Shown here piece by piece: positions 19,601 through 28,403 of a stretch of 64,000 nt of DNA. The DNA comes from CAYVUV01 sp964455095 (GTDB lineage: Bacteria; Desulfobacterota; Binatia; HRBIN30; CADEER01): positions 62,001 to 126,000 of the forward strand of contig CAYVUV010000356.1 of the NCBI GenBank assembly GCA_964455095.1. Reading direction: 5' to 3'. The stretch's first letter is position 1. Each line of letters starts with the position of its first letter. The notes below the pieces were generated by a model that did not search any database, was not told the origin of the DNA, and worked only from the letters and a program-made list of their open reading frames with translations. Position numbers and translations under genes: made by a program.

Positions 19601-21517
19601 GGGTGCGCCGGCCGCCTGGACGAAGAACGTGTGCACACGCACCGGCGCCGGCTCGGCAAGCGTCAGGTCGACGATTTCCTCGCCGAACACCCGCATTCCG
19701 AGGTTCTCCAGCACGGGAATGAAGTCGCTCAAGACGAGCGGCTCGGCGAGAAACATGCGCAGGGAGGTGAGGGCGGGTACGGCGCCGGCGACGGGTGCCG
19801 TGATCTCGATCTGTCCCCGTCCGCTCGCCGCCAGTGCCTCCAGGCAGCGGATGTCGCGCACGGCTTGCTCGACGGACGTGCCCGCCTTGTAGCCGGCGGG
19901 GAACACGCCGCGGTAGCGGGCGAACACACGGTCGGCTGTCGCCGCGGCGTGTGCGATGCCGAGCTGCTCGCGCAACTCGTCGTCCCAGGTGCGCAACAGG
20001 CCGTTGAGGGCTGCTTCGAGCGCCTCCACTGGCGGCGCGTCGCGGATCGCTGGCGCGATGGCATAGGCATAGTGCAAGCGGACGACCGGGCGTTCGTCCA
20101 GAGCCAGGTGCGCGTGCAGCTCTTCGCCGTGAAGGTGGCGGCGCAGCTCTTCGCCGATACGGGTGTGCAGAGCGGTGGAAAAGCGCGCGCGCGGTAGGAT
20201 GACGGTGGCGAACAGGACGCGTCGGGTGCGGTCGGGACGGCACAGCACGCGGAGGCCGGGTCGCGCCGGCGCCGCGGCGACGGCGTGCAGGAGCGGCTGC
20301 AGATCGGCTGCGGCGCTGCCGAACAATTCCTCCTTCGGCACGCTGTCGAACAGCGCTACGAGGTCATTGTAGTCGTGCGAATCGGGCAAGGCGCCCTCGA
20401 GTTGGATCAATCGATGCAGCTCGCGGCGCAGGACCGGCATCTCGCTGGCGGCAGCGAAGGTGGCCTTTGAGGTGAACAGGCCGAGCAGGTGGTGCTCGCC
20501 GGTGATCGCACCAGCGTCGTCGATCTCGGCCACGGCGAGATCGTCCATCAGTGCCAGGCGGTGGATCGGGCTGTGGGCGCGGCTCTTTGTGACGCGCAGC
20601 AGGGGCGTTGCGGCGGCGCGCGCGTCGTCGACCAGCGCCGGCAGAAAGCGGTCGGCCGACCGATCGTCGGCGCGCAGCAGGCCGAGCCCGGTGTCGGGTT
20701 GCTCGACCAGGGCGCCGTCGGCTCCGTCTCGGCGCAACGCAGCGCAGCCGAGATAGACGAAGTTCTTTTCCCCGAGCCAATCGAGCAACGCTGCCACTTC
20801 GGCGGCTTCATCGGCCCATGGTGGCGGCAGGCGGCGCAAGCCCTCGGCGAGATCGGCGACGCGCGCGCGCATGGCCCGGTAGTCGGCCGTCGTGCGCGCG
20901 ACGTCGTGCAGGCGTTCCACCAACTCGCGTTCGAGGGCCGCGCTCGGCGCGAGGTGTGCCACCTCGGCACGGACGAACGACTCGCGTGCCGGCATCGAGT
21001 CGGGCGCTCCGATCTCTTCGAGGCGCCCGCGGGCGTCGCGCCGCACTCCCAGGATCGGGTGCACGAGGTGGAGAATCTCCCCGCCGGCGCGCTCGATGGC
21101 GGCGCAGAGGGTGTCGACGATGAACGGCTGGTCGTCGAGAACGCTCTCGACGACGGAGAGCGCGCCGCCGGCGATCGCGGTGTCGCCGGCTGGTACGATG
21201 CGCACGGCGACCGGCTGTGTGCCGCGGTCGCGTAGGAACTGGTAGGCCCGCAAGGCCAGGCGCACGAGCGGGCCTGGCTCCGTCGCCAGCGGCGCCTCGG
21301 CCTTGCCGAACAGCTCGCGGGCGAAGGCGGCGCTTGCGTCGCGTTCGGCTGCCGGAACGCGGCGGGAGAGCTCGGCAAGCACCGGTGCCAGCCACCCGAC
21401 ATCGTCCGCTTCCGGAGGCCGCGTCCGGCGGTCCTCCATGAGCTGAGCGATTGCCTTCTGAAACACCGCCACCTGTGCTGCTCCGATTCTCCCTCCCCGC
21501 CTGCGGTCGGGTCGCAT
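16628..21517 (-). CDS. Large NAD-dependent glutamate dehydrogenase
   Basis: The ATG at 21517 (MRPDRRRGGRIGAAQVAVFQ) yields 1629 aa, the usual size of the 180-kDa class of NAD-glutamate dehydrogenases. The N-terminal half carries ACT-like regulatory segments. The catalytic core contains ARVARGGIRHSDRPDDFRAE, then KNAVIVPAGAKGGFVVK with the substrate/catalytic Lys residues near 860-880, and the NAD fold with IGIGDMSGDVFGNG. It deaminates glutamate to 2-oxoglutarate and ammonium, feeding amino-acid carbon into the TCA cycle. The MBL-fold gene follows closely. Confidence 0.95.
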   Translation of the reverse strand: MRPDRRRGGRIGAAQVAVFQKAIAQLMEDRRTRPPEADDVGWLAPVLAELSRRVPAAERDASAAFARELFGKAEAPLATEPGPLVRLALRAYQFLRDRGTQPVAVRIVPAGDTAIAGGALSVVESVLDDQPFIVDTLCAAIERAGGEILHLVHPILGVRRDARGRLEEIGAPDSMPARESFVRAEVAHLAPSAALERELVERLHDVARTTADYRAMRARVADLAEGLRRLPPPWADEAAEVAALLDWLGEKNFVYLGCAALRRDGADGALVEQPDTGLGLLRADDRSADRFLPALVDDARAAATPLLRVTKSRAHSPIHRLALMDDLAVAEIDDAGAITGEHHLLGLFTSKATFAAASEMPVLRRELHRLIQLEGALPDSHDYNDLVALFDSVPKEELFGSAAADLQPLLHAVAAAPARPGLRVLCRPDRTRRVLFATVILPRARFSTALHTRIGEELRRHLHGEELHAHLALDERPVVRLHYAYAIAPAIRDAPPVEALEAALNGLLRTWDDELREQLGIAHAAATADRVFARYRGVFPAGYKAGTSVEQAVRDIRCLEALAASGRGQIEITAPVAGAVPALTSLRMFLAEPLVLSDFIPVLENLGMRVFGEEIVDLTLAEPAPVRVHTFFVQAAGAPEINIAAAAPLLVPALHAVRDGAVENDALNALVLRAGLEWRAVDLLRAYVEHARQVGTASRTTLIEALTEYPECARRLFRLFAVKLDPDASPYAPARRAEGPVAEAEAAFQTSVDAVQSLGHDRVLRALGAAVAATVRTNFYIAASEGAAPGAIAIKLDAARLPHLSLPRPMFEAYVHAPHMEGIHLRAARVARGGIRHSDRPDDFRAEILGLMRTQVVKNAVIVPAGAKGGFVVKHRPGTARAAGDAERAYRTLIEALLSITDTIENGRIISPRGQMIYDEPDPYLVVAADKGTAQFSDIANSIAVQRGFWLGDSFASGGATGYDHKQLAITARGAWESVRQHFRELGRDVDREPVAVIGIGDMSGDVFGNGVLRARTLLLRAAFNHRHVFLDPAPDPERAFRERERLFRLPRSGWDDYDPASISPGGGVYRRDAKVVDLALAARAMLDLGSDPVSGEDLVRAVLSMQADLLWNGGIGTYVKASDETHAEIADSANDAVRIDARQLRVRVVAEGGNLGFTQRARIEFALADGRLNTDAIDNSGGVDCSDHEVNLKIALQPPVARRELTVEQRNALLAELAGDVCERVLAHNHRQALRLSLDQASSRTGLSAFRDLMATLEETAGLNRRWEQLPTREDLRARRSRYVGLTRPELAVLLAFTKLDLQRRLLTSTLCDAPELEPFLCDYFPDVVNQRFGSSVRQHPLRREIIAVELANRLVDTMGMTFLTRLARDTGRDPIDLVAAWTVAMAVCNGEDLLERLTARRAFLSADAELACRRMFEREVENATRWVVETHAEPIAPGVLIDRFEQPARSLLRSWPELQPADWREWHRTEVARLVALGLDPTLADDLTRLTAAQDLLEIALIATALDRPPPDVAQAYLRVGALADLDWMRRALPAAAGEDRWEQRALGGLLEELLFARRQLCIAVLSCEQSGGDLDTCMDRYAEAHAAELARLRSIIADLKAAPRAAMAGMLVAMHELGRLVRPAEA

Positions 21518-21548
21518 GGCGAGGTTCCTGCGCCGCACGCACCGTCCG

Positions 21549-21568
21549 GCGGCGGGCCTGCCCGCCGC
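21549..21568. repeat. Perfect 9-bp GC inverted repeat upstream of NAD-GDH
   Basis: GCGGCGGGC (21549-21557) and GCCCGCCGC (21560-21568) flank CT. It lies in the 117-bp gap between the GNAT stop and the GDH start, both minus. It may end GNAT transcription or structure the GDH leader; there is no T-run. Confidence 0.35.
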
Positions 21569-21634
21569 GGCGCGGGGGGTCGGCTCCGCGCTTCCCGCCC
21601 TCACGCTGCGGGTGCGATTCCCGATGAAGTTTGA

Positions 21635-22090
21635 TTACTGTGCCGGTCCGGCTAGGTCAAACTGAAACTCTTCGCCCGTCCCCCGCCAACCTGTGCCGGC
21701 GAGAAAGGCGTGCGCGGCGGCGTCGCCGGCCGGGATCTGGCAGTGCAGGAAGCTGCAACCGCGGCGCTCGGCCCGCTGGCGCACCAGCCCGGCCAGCGAT
21801 GCGGCGACGCCGCGGCGGCGCGCGGCGGGGGTGACCACGAGGGCCTCGACCCGCGCGCGCGGACCGCTGGTGAGCTGACGTGCATAAGTCACGTGAACGA
21901 ATCCGACCACGACCTCGTCGATCAGCGCGATGTACAGGTCGGTACCGAGGTCGGCGACCAGGTGCCGGAAGCGCCGCAACGTGGCGCGATCAGGAGGTGG
22001 AACGGGGAGGCCGCTGGCGGCGAGCACGGCGAGGACCGCCATCAGATCGGTGCGCCTGCCGCGACGGTGGCGGATCGGCCGAGGCACCAT
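21635..22090 (-). CDS. GNAT family N-acetyltransferase
   Basis: The 151-aa protein shows the GNAT order: a strand IALIDEVVVGFVHV, then VEALVVTPAARRRGVAASL as the acetyl-CoA pyrophosphate-binding loop (R/Q-x-x-G-x-A type), then FLHCQIPAGDAAAHAFLAGTGW near the end. AGAGGG precedes the ATG. It transfers an acetyl group from acetyl-CoA to an amine; the acceptor is not predictable. It is divergent from the methyltransferase gene across about 53-90 bp. Confidence 0.85.
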   Translation of the reverse strand: MVPRPIRHRRGRRTDLMAVLAVLAASGLPVPPPDRATLRRFRHLVADLGTDLYIALIDEVVVGFVHVTYARQLTSGPRARVEALVVTPAARRRGVAASLAGLVRQRAERRGCSFLHCQIPAGDAAAHAFLAGTGWRGTGEEFQFDLAGPAQ

Positions 22091-22143
22091 AGCCGCCCTC
22101 TAGCACAAAAGGCGCGGCAGAGCAGACCCGCGACCGCCGGTGC

Positions 22144-23475
22144 ATGTTTTTCACGCCGCGGACATGCTGTAGTGCGGCCGTGAGCGAGTCCGGCGCAGAC
22201 GCGCGTTGCCGCGTGACCACCCGCGGCATGGCCTATGGACCGCACGCCGTCGCGCGGCTCGACGGGAAGGTGCTGTTCGTGCGCGGCGCGGCACCCGACG
22301 AGGACGTCGACATCGTCGTGCGCGAGCCGCACCCCAAGTTCGCCTATGCCGACGTCGTCGAGGTCGTTCGGCCGTCGGCGCAGCGGCGCGTACCGCCGTG
22401 CCCGTATTTGCCGCGCTGCGGCGGGTGTTCCTGGCAGCACCTCGAGTACACGGCTCAGCTGGAGGCCAAGCGGGGCATCGTACAAGAGCAACTCCGCCGC
22501 ATCGGCGGCATCGACGCGATCGTGGCGCCGCCGTTGCCGTCGCCGCGCGAGTTCGGTTATCGCCAGCGCCTCAAGTTGCGCGTTGCCGACGGGCAGGTTG
22601 GATTCTACGCGCCAGCCTCACACACGTTGGTGCCGATCGCGCACTGTCTCCTGGCACTGCCGCCGGTCGATGCGGCGATCGAGGCGGCGGCGGCGCTGGT
22701 CGGCGCGCTCGCCGGCAACGTGCGCCGTATCGAGATCATCGGTTGCGGCGACGGCTCGCATGATGTCGTGCTGTCCGGCGAGGTCGAGGGCACTTGGAAG
22801 CCGGCGGACGAGCAGGCGTGCGCGACGTGGATGGCCCAGCAGCCGCGGGTACGCGGTGTCGTGTTGCACGGCCGGGGATGGCGGCACAGCTGGGGCGAGG
22901 TGCGCGCTCGCGTCGAGCCGGAGCCGGACCTGGTGCTCGAAGTGCGCGCGGGCACGTTCACGCAGGTGAATCCGGAGGCCAACCAGTTGCTCGTCGCCGC
23001 GGTGATCCGCATGGCCGAGGTGAGCGCGGGGCAACATGTCCTCGATCTGTTCGCCGGGGCCGGCAATCTTTCCCTGCCGCTGGCGCGGCGCGGTGCGACC
23101 GTGGTGGCCGTCGAACAGCATCGCCAGGCGGCGGAGGACGGCGCGGCGAACGCACGCCGGCTCGGCATCGACGGCTACGAGACGCGCTGTGCGCCGGCGG
23201 AACGCGCCGCCGCCGACCTGCTCGCTGCCGGGGCGCGCTTCGACCTCGTCGTGCTCGACCCGCCGCGCAGCGGGGCCGCGGCCGTGATGCAGACGCTCTG
23301 CGCCCTGCGCCCGGAGCGCATCATCTATGTCGCGTGCGACCCCGCCACGCTGGCGCGCGATCTGCGCCGGATCAGCCCGCACTACCGCATCGATGCGGTG
23401 CAGCCGATCGACGTGTTTCCGCACACCTACCACATCGAGACGGTGGTGCGCGCGACGCGCCTTGCGGGACCCTAG
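22144..23475 (+). CDS. RlmD/TrmA-type RNA uracil-C5 methyltransferase
   Basis: The 443-aa protein has a TRAM-like N-terminus, a CPYLPRCGGCSWQHL iron-sulfur motif, the SAM motif LDLFAGAGNLSLPLA, the LDPPRSGA motif and YVACDPATLARDL, whose Cys is the nucleophile of the family. It makes m5U in rRNA, or tRNA in related enzymes; the Fe-S Cys set favours the rRNA group. An alternative GTG start at 22180 would shorten it by 12 residues, and neither start has a strong ribosome-binding site. Confidence 0.9.
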   Translation: MFFTPRTCCSAAVSESGADARCRVTTRGMAYGPHAVARLDGKVLFVRGAAPDEDVDIVVREPHPKFAYADVVEVVRPSAQRRVPPCPYLPRCGGCSWQHLEYTAQLEAKRGIVQEQLRRIGGIDAIVAPPLPSPREFGYRQRLKLRVADGQVGFYAPASHTLVPIAHCLLALPPVDAAIEAAAALVGALAGNVRRIEIIGCGDGSHDVVLSGEVEGTWKPADEQACATWMAQQPRVRGVVLHGRGWRHSWGEVRARVEPEPDLVLEVRAGTFTQVNPEANQLLVAAVIRMAEVSAGQHVLDLFAGAGNLSLPLARRGATVVAVEQHRQAAEDGAANARRLGIDGYETRCAPAERAAADLLAAGARFDLVVLDPPRSGAAAVMQTLCALRPERIIYVACDPATLARDLRRISPHYRIDAVQPIDVFPHTYHIETVVRATRLAGP

Positions 23476-23573
23476 GGCGTGGTGTATCGTCCGCTGCGCC
23501 GCAGCGGCTGCGGCGCGGGCCTCGACCGCATCTGCCGCGTCGCAAGCCGACACCCGAGAGGCGTGATACACGG

Positions 23574-23819
23574 ATGGCGAAACAGCAGAAGTCGCTCAAG
23601 CCCAAGATCACGATCATCCCCGGCAAGGGCGTCGCGCAGACGATCAACTACCTGCTCAAGGATCGAGACGATCTCGACTGGCTGGTAGCGGTCGGGCGCA
23701 ACAAAGAGGGCGAGATCTTCTTCTATGATACCGGCGGCGACATCATCGAAGACCTCGGCACGCTCGAGTACTTGAAAGAGCGCATCACCCGCGCCCACTT
23801 CGGCGAAGAGCCGGACTGA
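23574..23819 (+). CDS. 81-aa conserved-looking cytoplasmic protein
   Basis: The ATG at 23574 follows GAGAGG. The product starts MAKQQKSLKPKITIIPGKGV and is a compact alpha/beta protein with DWLVAVGRNKEGEIFFYDTGGD and an acidic end. No signal peptide, membrane segment or known motif is visible. The residue pattern (alternating hydrophobics, low repeat content) looks like a real folded domain. Function is unknown. It stands alone between the methyltransferase and the next small gene. Confidence 0.7.
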   Translation: MAKQQKSLKPKITIIPGKGVAQTINYLLKDRDDLDWLVAVGRNKEGEIFFYDTGGDIIEDLGTLEYLKERITRAHFGEEPD

Positions 23820-24001
23820 TCGCCGGGCCGCCCAGGGGGCGCGATAGCTCGTCAAACGCCACCGTCCCGGCATCGATGTGCCGGCCCCGTCCGCGGCTGG
23901 CACTTCCTACGGCCCGATTCCGAGCTGATATCTCATTTGCAAGCTCTCGGCACGGAATTGGCTTCCGCCCCAACGCTCAACCCCAGCGGGAGGTGGATGT
24001 G

Positions 24002-24346
24002 ATGGAAGATCTTCGCAAGCAGGCCAACGATCTCCTTTGTTATTACGGCAAGATGCAGAACCGGCTGACGCAAGCCGGCGTCAGTGACACCGGGTCCCTG
24101 GTGTCGATGTTCAACCAACTCCAGCGCGGGCTCGACGCCGTTGCGCTCGAGGAGCTCGACCCCGCGATCCAGGAGGTCAACCGCCTGGTGGAGTCGCTCG
24201 GCAAGATGCAGGCGGACCTGCAGGTGCTGAAGGAGCTGAAAACGCGCGTGGCGAAGATGCGCACCCTGGTGGAGGGTTCACCGCGCGGCGGTGAAGAGAC
24301 GCCGACGGCGCCTCCGCCCGGCTCGTTTGGTCGCCGCGCGGCCTGA
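24002..24346 (+). CDS. 114-aa coiled-coil protein
   Basis: The ATG at 24002 follows a GGGAGGTGG ribosome-binding site, which decides this start over the longer frame. The product (MEDLRKQANDLLCYYGKMQN) is almost wholly helical, with heptad-like leucines from residue ~40 to 85 (LQRGLDAVALEELDPAIQEV onwards), ending in a Pro/Gly/Arg tail. It looks like a small cytoplasmic coiled-coil protein. I recognise no family. The 182-bp gap before it has no clear promoter. Confidence 0.65.
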   Translation: MEDLRKQANDLLCYYGKMQNRLTQAGVSDTGSLVSMFNQLQRGLDAVALEELDPAIQEVNRLVESLGKMQADLQVLKELKTRVAKMRTLVEGSPRGGEETPTAPPPGSFGRRAA

Positions 24347-24362
24347 CCCGGTCGCGCCCCGT

Positions 24363-24818
24363 TCAAGCGAGCTGGCGCAAGGCGGCGATCGCCTCGTCGG
24401 TGTGGCGATCGAGGCCGAGCTCAGACTGCGTCACATGCCGGATGACCCCCGAGCGGTCGATGACGAACGTCACCCGCTTGGTCAACAATAACCCGCCTAG
24501 CCGCAGCACCCCGAAGCTGCGGCCGATGGCGCAATCGGTGTCGCTGATCAGCGGAAACGGCAGCTGATGGCGCTCCGCGAAGGCGGCGTGCTTTTGCGGC
24601 GGATCGAGGCTGACGCCGTAGATCTCCGCGCCCAGGGCCGCGATCTCACCGTGGTGATCGCGGAAGGAGCACGCCTCGCGCGTGCACCCGGGCGTGAAGT
24701 CGCGCGGGTAGAAGTAGAGCACGACGTGGTGCTGCTTCAGCATGTCGCGCAGACGAATCGGCGTCCCGTCTGCCAGGACGCCGTTGAAGTCCGGTGCGCG
24801 TTCGCCGACGGCCAGCAT
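24363..24818 (-). CDS. Peroxiredoxin, BCP/PrxQ type
   Basis: The ATG at 24818 gives 151 aa starting MLAVGERAPDFNG. The peroxidatic Cys45 and resolving Cys50 lie in FTPGCTREAC, the C-x4-C spacing of the atypical two-Cys BCP/PrxQ branch. Conserved FYPRDFTPGC and the later VIDRSG strand support it. It reduces hydroperoxides with thioredoxin-type donors in the cytoplasm. It begins 7 bp after the stop of the exported-protein gene upstream, so they form one transcription unit. Confidence 0.92.
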   Translation of the reverse strand: MLAVGERAPDFNGVLADGTPIRLRDMLKQHHVVLYFYPRDFTPGCTREACSFRDHHGEIAALGAEIYGVSLDPPQKHAAFAERHQLPFPLISDTDCAIGRSFGVLRLGGLLLTKRVTFVIDRSGVIRHVTQSELGLDRHTDEAIAALRQLA

Positions 24819-24825
24819 GGCGGCG

Positions 24826-25629
24826 CTACGGCGCCTTCGGGAAGACGTCCAGCAAGCGCACGCGCCGGTAGGTGTCGGGTACGGCGAAACTGCTCGCCGG
24901 CACGTCACTCTGGCGGATGGCCGTGGCGATCTGCTCGAAGCCCCCGGCAATGTGATAGGTCGTGGTTTGGAGCGCGAAGCCCTTCTCCAGCAGCTTGCGG
25001 TAATCCTCGCTGCGGTAGATGGCGGTGAAGCCTTCGGCGGACTTCCCCAGCATCGAGGCCGACGTCTTCTGTTGGTAGGTGATGTACTTCTTCGGATCGA
25101 GGTCGCTGGACAGGTTGAGGTCCTCGGCGACCCACAGCTCCTGGAAAAGCTCGTCGTTGCTCTTGACCGTATACTTCGTCGTCGTATGCCCGGCGATGGT
25201 CTTGGTTTCGCCGCTGTTTACGATCGTAATCACCGGCGGAACCGGTGTCGGCATCGGGGGCGGGGTCGCGGCATGTTTCTTCTTCTTTCCCTCTTTGCCG
25301 CGCTTTCCCATCCGATCTTCGAGCGCTTTGCTGCGATTCTGGCTCATCTCCTTGACGTAGTCATCGACGGAGCCGGACCAGAAGGTCTCGTTCTGGGGAT
25401 TGATGATCGTGAACTGCATCTTGTCGTAGTCGATCAAGGTGGTGCTGCGCGGCTGGGCCGTGCGGGCTTGGTTCTTCGAGACCTCCATGGTCAACGTCTC
25501 GGAGTCGAGTTTCTCGCCGCCCGTCTTGAACGGCGTCGTGCGCCACTCGATGATCCAGCCGGCGCGGGCCATGGACGGTGCGAGGCCGATCAGCGCGACG
25601 AGCAACGCGGTGCGAACCGTGCGATTCAT
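24826..25629 (-). CDS. Exported protein of unknown function, DUF4412-like
   Basis: The 267-aa product has a Sec signal peptide (MNRTVRTALLVALIGLAPSMARA) and AAGGAG before its ATG. The mature protein begins with a beta-rich domain, has a Lys-rich and Pro-rich hinge (GKKKKHAATPPPMPTPVPP) near the middle, and continues with a segment (TKTIAGHTTTKYTVKSND) typical of periplasmic DUF4412 or LolA-like half-barrel proteins. The family call is tentative. It is co-transcribed with the peroxiredoxin gene. Confidence 0.7.
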   Translation of the reverse strand: MNRTVRTALLVALIGLAPSMARAGWIIEWRTTPFKTGGEKLDSETLTMEVSKNQARTAQPRSTTLIDYDKMQFTIINPQNETFWSGSVDDYVKEMSQNRSKALEDRMGKRGKEGKKKKHAATPPPMPTPVPPVITIVNSGETKTIAGHTTTKYTVKSNDELFQELWVAEDLNLSSDLDPKKYITYQQKTSASMLGKSAEGFTAIYRSEDYRKLLEKGFALQTTTYHIAGGFEQIATAIRQSDVPASSFAVPDTYRRVRLLDVFPKAP

Positions 25630-25709
25630 GCAAACTCCTTCTCTGCCAATGACCGCGGGAGTCTAGTGGCGCTCCGGGTCCAAGTCAATTTTCACCGCGG
25701 TCCGAACGC

Positions 25710-26585
25710 TCAACGCAACGCACTGGCATTGCCGACGAGCGTCTTCGTGCCGTCCGGCTTCTCGCTCCACACGTCGACGTGCACCCGCGTACGGCTTCCC
25801 TCCGGCGTTTCGGCGCGAATCTGACCGTGCGTGGTCAGCTGCTCTTCCGCCCAGAGGACGTTCACCAGACTGACCTGCAGCTTGCCACCGCATAACCACC
25901 CGGCGCCAAAGGCGTGGGTCATCAGCTCCGAGACGAAGCAGATGGTCATCATGCCCTGCACCACGATGTCCGGGAAGCCGAGCGCGCGCGCCATTTCGCG
26001 ATCGTTGTGGTAGTTGCGCACCGGGCCGGAGAAGGCCTCGCACATTGCCAGCGAGATCGTCTTGGGCACCGGCGCCAGCCGTGCGCCGTCGCCGCCGCCG
26101 ACGTCGAAGCGGCGCTCGGGGCGGTGTTCGCGGTCCTTGTCGTGCACGATGTCGGCTTGCGGCGCCGCGGCGAGAAAGCTCTGGTGCGTGCGGCTGCGCT
26201 GCAGCCAACGACCGTCGAGATCGGTGAGCAGCACCTCGTTGACGACGTAATCGCGGTTGCGCTTTTGATAGCGCTCCACCACGGTCGAGCGCGTGCGGCC
26301 GGCGTCGCCGAGACGCAGCGGGGCAAAGAGCTCCCACTCCTGTTTGGCGTGCAGGTTGCCGATCAGGTTGGGCAGATACCAGCGCAAGTCGCGATACACT
26401 TCCGAGTGATAGAGCAGCGCAGGCGCGACCGGCGCGCCGAACGGCGAGTCGCCGTGGTACCACGGGTGGTGATCCTCGGTGCCGGCTTCGTACCGGGCGA
26501 TCTCGTCGGCGGTGACCTCGATGCGGCGGCCGCCCATGTCGCGTCCGACGCAAACCTCCTCGCCCGGGAAGAACTCCGTTGCCAT
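25710..26585 (-). CDS. MaoC/FAS1-like double hotdog dehydratase family protein
   Basis: The start at 26585 is set by GAGGAGGT. The 291-aa protein looks like two hotdog folds: an N-terminal half with YEAGTEDHHPWYHGDSPFGAPVAP and a C-terminal half with MCEAFSGPVRNYHNDREMARALGFPDIVVQGMMT. The latter has the D/H-containing loop of MaoC hydratases (YHNDRE...G-F). Such proteins hydrate or dehydrate enoyl/3-hydroxyacyl-CoA thioesters. Together with the SDR at 3234 and the acyl-CoA ligases it fits lipid or aromatic-acid catabolism, though they are not adjacent. Confidence 0.8.
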   Translation of the reverse strand: MATEFFPGEEVCVGRDMGGRRIEVTADEIARYEAGTEDHHPWYHGDSPFGAPVAPALLYHSEVYRDLRWYLPNLIGNLHAKQEWELFAPLRLGDAGRTRSTVVERYQKRNRDYVVNEVLLTDLDGRWLQRSRTHQSFLAAAPQADIVHDKDREHRPERRFDVGGGDGARLAPVPKTISLAMCEAFSGPVRNYHNDREMARALGFPDIVVQGMMTICFVSELMTHAFGAGWLCGGKLQVSLVNVLWAEEQLTTHGQIRAETPEGSRTRVHVDVWSEKPDGTKTLVGNASALR

Positions 26586-26706
26586 GCCGTGACCTCCTCG
26601 CAAAGGTGCCGAGGATAGAGGTGGGCCGCGTCGAGCGTCAACCGCGGGCGCGCCGGCGGTTGCGAGCGGGGCGCGCGCTGCGATAGAGCAACTGGCCCTG
26701 ACGCCG

Positions 26707-27240
26707 ATGTCCACCACGCTGATCGCGATCGTTTTGGTGATCGTCTCGCTCGTCCTGGGGTACTTCCTCACGAGCTTGCTCTGGCAGGCGGCGCGCGTGC
26801 CGGTGGGAGCACTGTTCGAGCGCCAGCGCATCGAGCGCTGCGTGGCGCGGGCGCGGCTCGGCGACGCCTGTTTGGAGCGCGGCGAGATCGCCGCCGCGCT
26901 CGCCGAGTTCGAGGCCGCCTTCTACCCGCATCCGGTGCGCGACCGCGCCAGCGCTCAGGCGGTGATGAATCACCACACCGGACTGCTGAGCCGGCTCATC
27001 GCCGCCGCCGACCACCTGCAAGGCGAACGCGTGCGCCTGATATCGCTCGCCAAGGCGGACCGCCTCTTTCAGGAGCGCAACGCGCTGCAGAAACGCTACC
27101 TCACGCTGGTGCAGAGCGGGTCGCGGCAGCGGCTGCGCGAGCTCGATAACGAGGTGCGCGCCAACACGCGCGAGCTGCGCGCCACGCTGGCCAGCCTCGC
27201 GGCCGAGATCGCGTCGGCGCAGTCGCGCGTCTATCACTGA
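26707..27240 (+). CDS. Small membrane-anchored helical protein
   Basis: The 177-aa product starts with one transmembrane helix (MSTTLIAIVLVIVSLVLGYFLTSLLW) and continues as a long helical domain. Residues ~45-80 resemble a single tetratricopeptide unit (ARARLGDACLERGEIAAALAEFEAAF), followed by a predicted coiled coil to the C-terminus. No ribosome-binding site is obvious before the ATG. It lies 55 bp upstream of the deoxyhypusine-synthase-like gene on the same strand. Function unknown. Confidence 0.7.
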   Translation: MSTTLIAIVLVIVSLVLGYFLTSLLWQAARVPVGALFERQRIERCVARARLGDACLERGEIAAALAEFEAAFYPHPVRDRASAQAVMNHHTGLLSRLIAAADHLQGERVRLISLAKADRLFQERNALQKRYLTLVQSGSRQRLRELDNEVRANTRELRATLASLAAEIASAQSRVYH

Positions 27241-27295
27241 CGCCGCGCGGTGGTGGATTGTCCTGCCCGGGTGAAGGTGGTAGGGACCGGTCGCC

Positions 27296-28399
27296 ATGGC
27301 CAAGGGCAGCCGCTATCTGGATCGGCCGCGGATCGATCCGCAGCCGATCGACGCGACCATCTCGCTGACCGATCTGGTGGACCGCACGCTGCTGGCCTAC
27401 AACGGGGCGCGGCTGCGCGAGGCGTGCCACCTGTTCGCCCGCAAAATGCTCGGCGACGACGTCGTCGTCGGTGTCAGTGTCTCGGGCGCCCTGACGCCGG
27501 CCGGGCTCGGGATCGCGGCGTTCATTCCGCTGATCGAGTGCGGGTTCATCGACTGGATGACGAGTACCGGCGCCAATCTCTACCACGATACCCACTACGC
27601 CATCGGTCTCGACATGCACCGCGGCTCGCCGTTCGTCGACGACACCAAGCTGCGCAGCGAAGGCGTGGTGCGCATCTACGACATCTACTTCGACTACGAA
27701 GTGCTGTTGAAGACCGACGCCTTCTATCGCACGGTCATTGCCAGCCCGGAGTTCCAGCACTCGATGAGCTCGGCCGAGTTCCACTACCGGCTGGGCAAGT
27801 ACATGCGCGAGCGCGAGAAGGCGCTCGGCATCGGCAAGCGCTCGCTGGTGGCGGCGGCGTACGAGTGCGGGGTGCCGATCTACACCTCGTCGCCCGGCGA
27901 CAGCTCGATCGGCATGAACGTCGCCGCGATGGCGTTGACCGGCAACGGCCTGGCGATCGACGTGTCGCGCGACGTCAACGAGACCGCGGCGATCGTGCTC
28001 GACGCCAAGACGCGCTACGGCCACAGCGGCGTGCTCATCCTCGGCGGCGGCTCGCCGAAGAATTTCATGCTGCAGACCGAGCCGCAGATCCAGGAAGTGC
28101 TGGGCATCACTTCGAAAGGACACGACTTCTTCGTCCAGATCACCGACGCCCGCGCCGATACGGGCGGCTTGTCGGGCGCCACGCCGGGCGAGGCGGTGAG
28201 CTGGGGGAAGGTGGACCCGGACGCGCTGCCCGACACCGTCGTGTGTTACGTCGACAGCACCGTCGCGCTGCCCATTCTCACCGCCTATGCGATGGCCAAC
28301 CGCGCGCCGCGGCCGCTCAAGCGGCTCTACGACCGGCGCGACGCGATGCTCGCGGAGCTGGTGCACCAGTACGAGCTGGCGCGCGCCGGTGAGAGCTGA
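27296..28399 (+). CDS. Deoxyhypusine synthase family protein
   Basis: The 367-aa protein belongs to the deoxyhypusine synthase family, which in eukaryotes and archaea transfers the aminobutyl group of spermidine to a lysine of eIF5A using NAD. The NAD-site motif TSTGANLYHDTHYA, SPGDSSIGMN and the active-site segment GEAVSWGKV are present; K305 in SWGK aligns with the catalytic lysine of the human enzyme. Bacteria lack eIF5A, so the bacterial members act on something else, perhaps a free amine to make homospermidine. The next gene starts 4 bp later and is certainly co-transcribed. Confidence 0.88.
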   Translation: MAKGSRYLDRPRIDPQPIDATISLTDLVDRTLLAYNGARLREACHLFARKMLGDDVVVGVSVSGALTPAGLGIAAFIPLIECGFIDWMTSTGANLYHDTHYAIGLDMHRGSPFVDDTKLRSEGVVRIYDIYFDYEVLLKTDAFYRTVIASPEFQHSMSSAEFHYRLGKYMREREKALGIGKRSLVAAAYECGVPIYTSSPGDSSIGMNVAAMALTGNGLAIDVSRDVNETAAIVLDAKTRYGHSGVLILGGGSPKNFMLQTEPQIQEVLGITSKGHDFFVQITDARADTGGLSGATPGEAVSWGKVDPDALPDTVVCYVDSTVALPILTAYAMANRAPRPLKRLYDRRDAMLAELVHQYELARAGES

Positions 28400-28403
28400 C
28401 CGC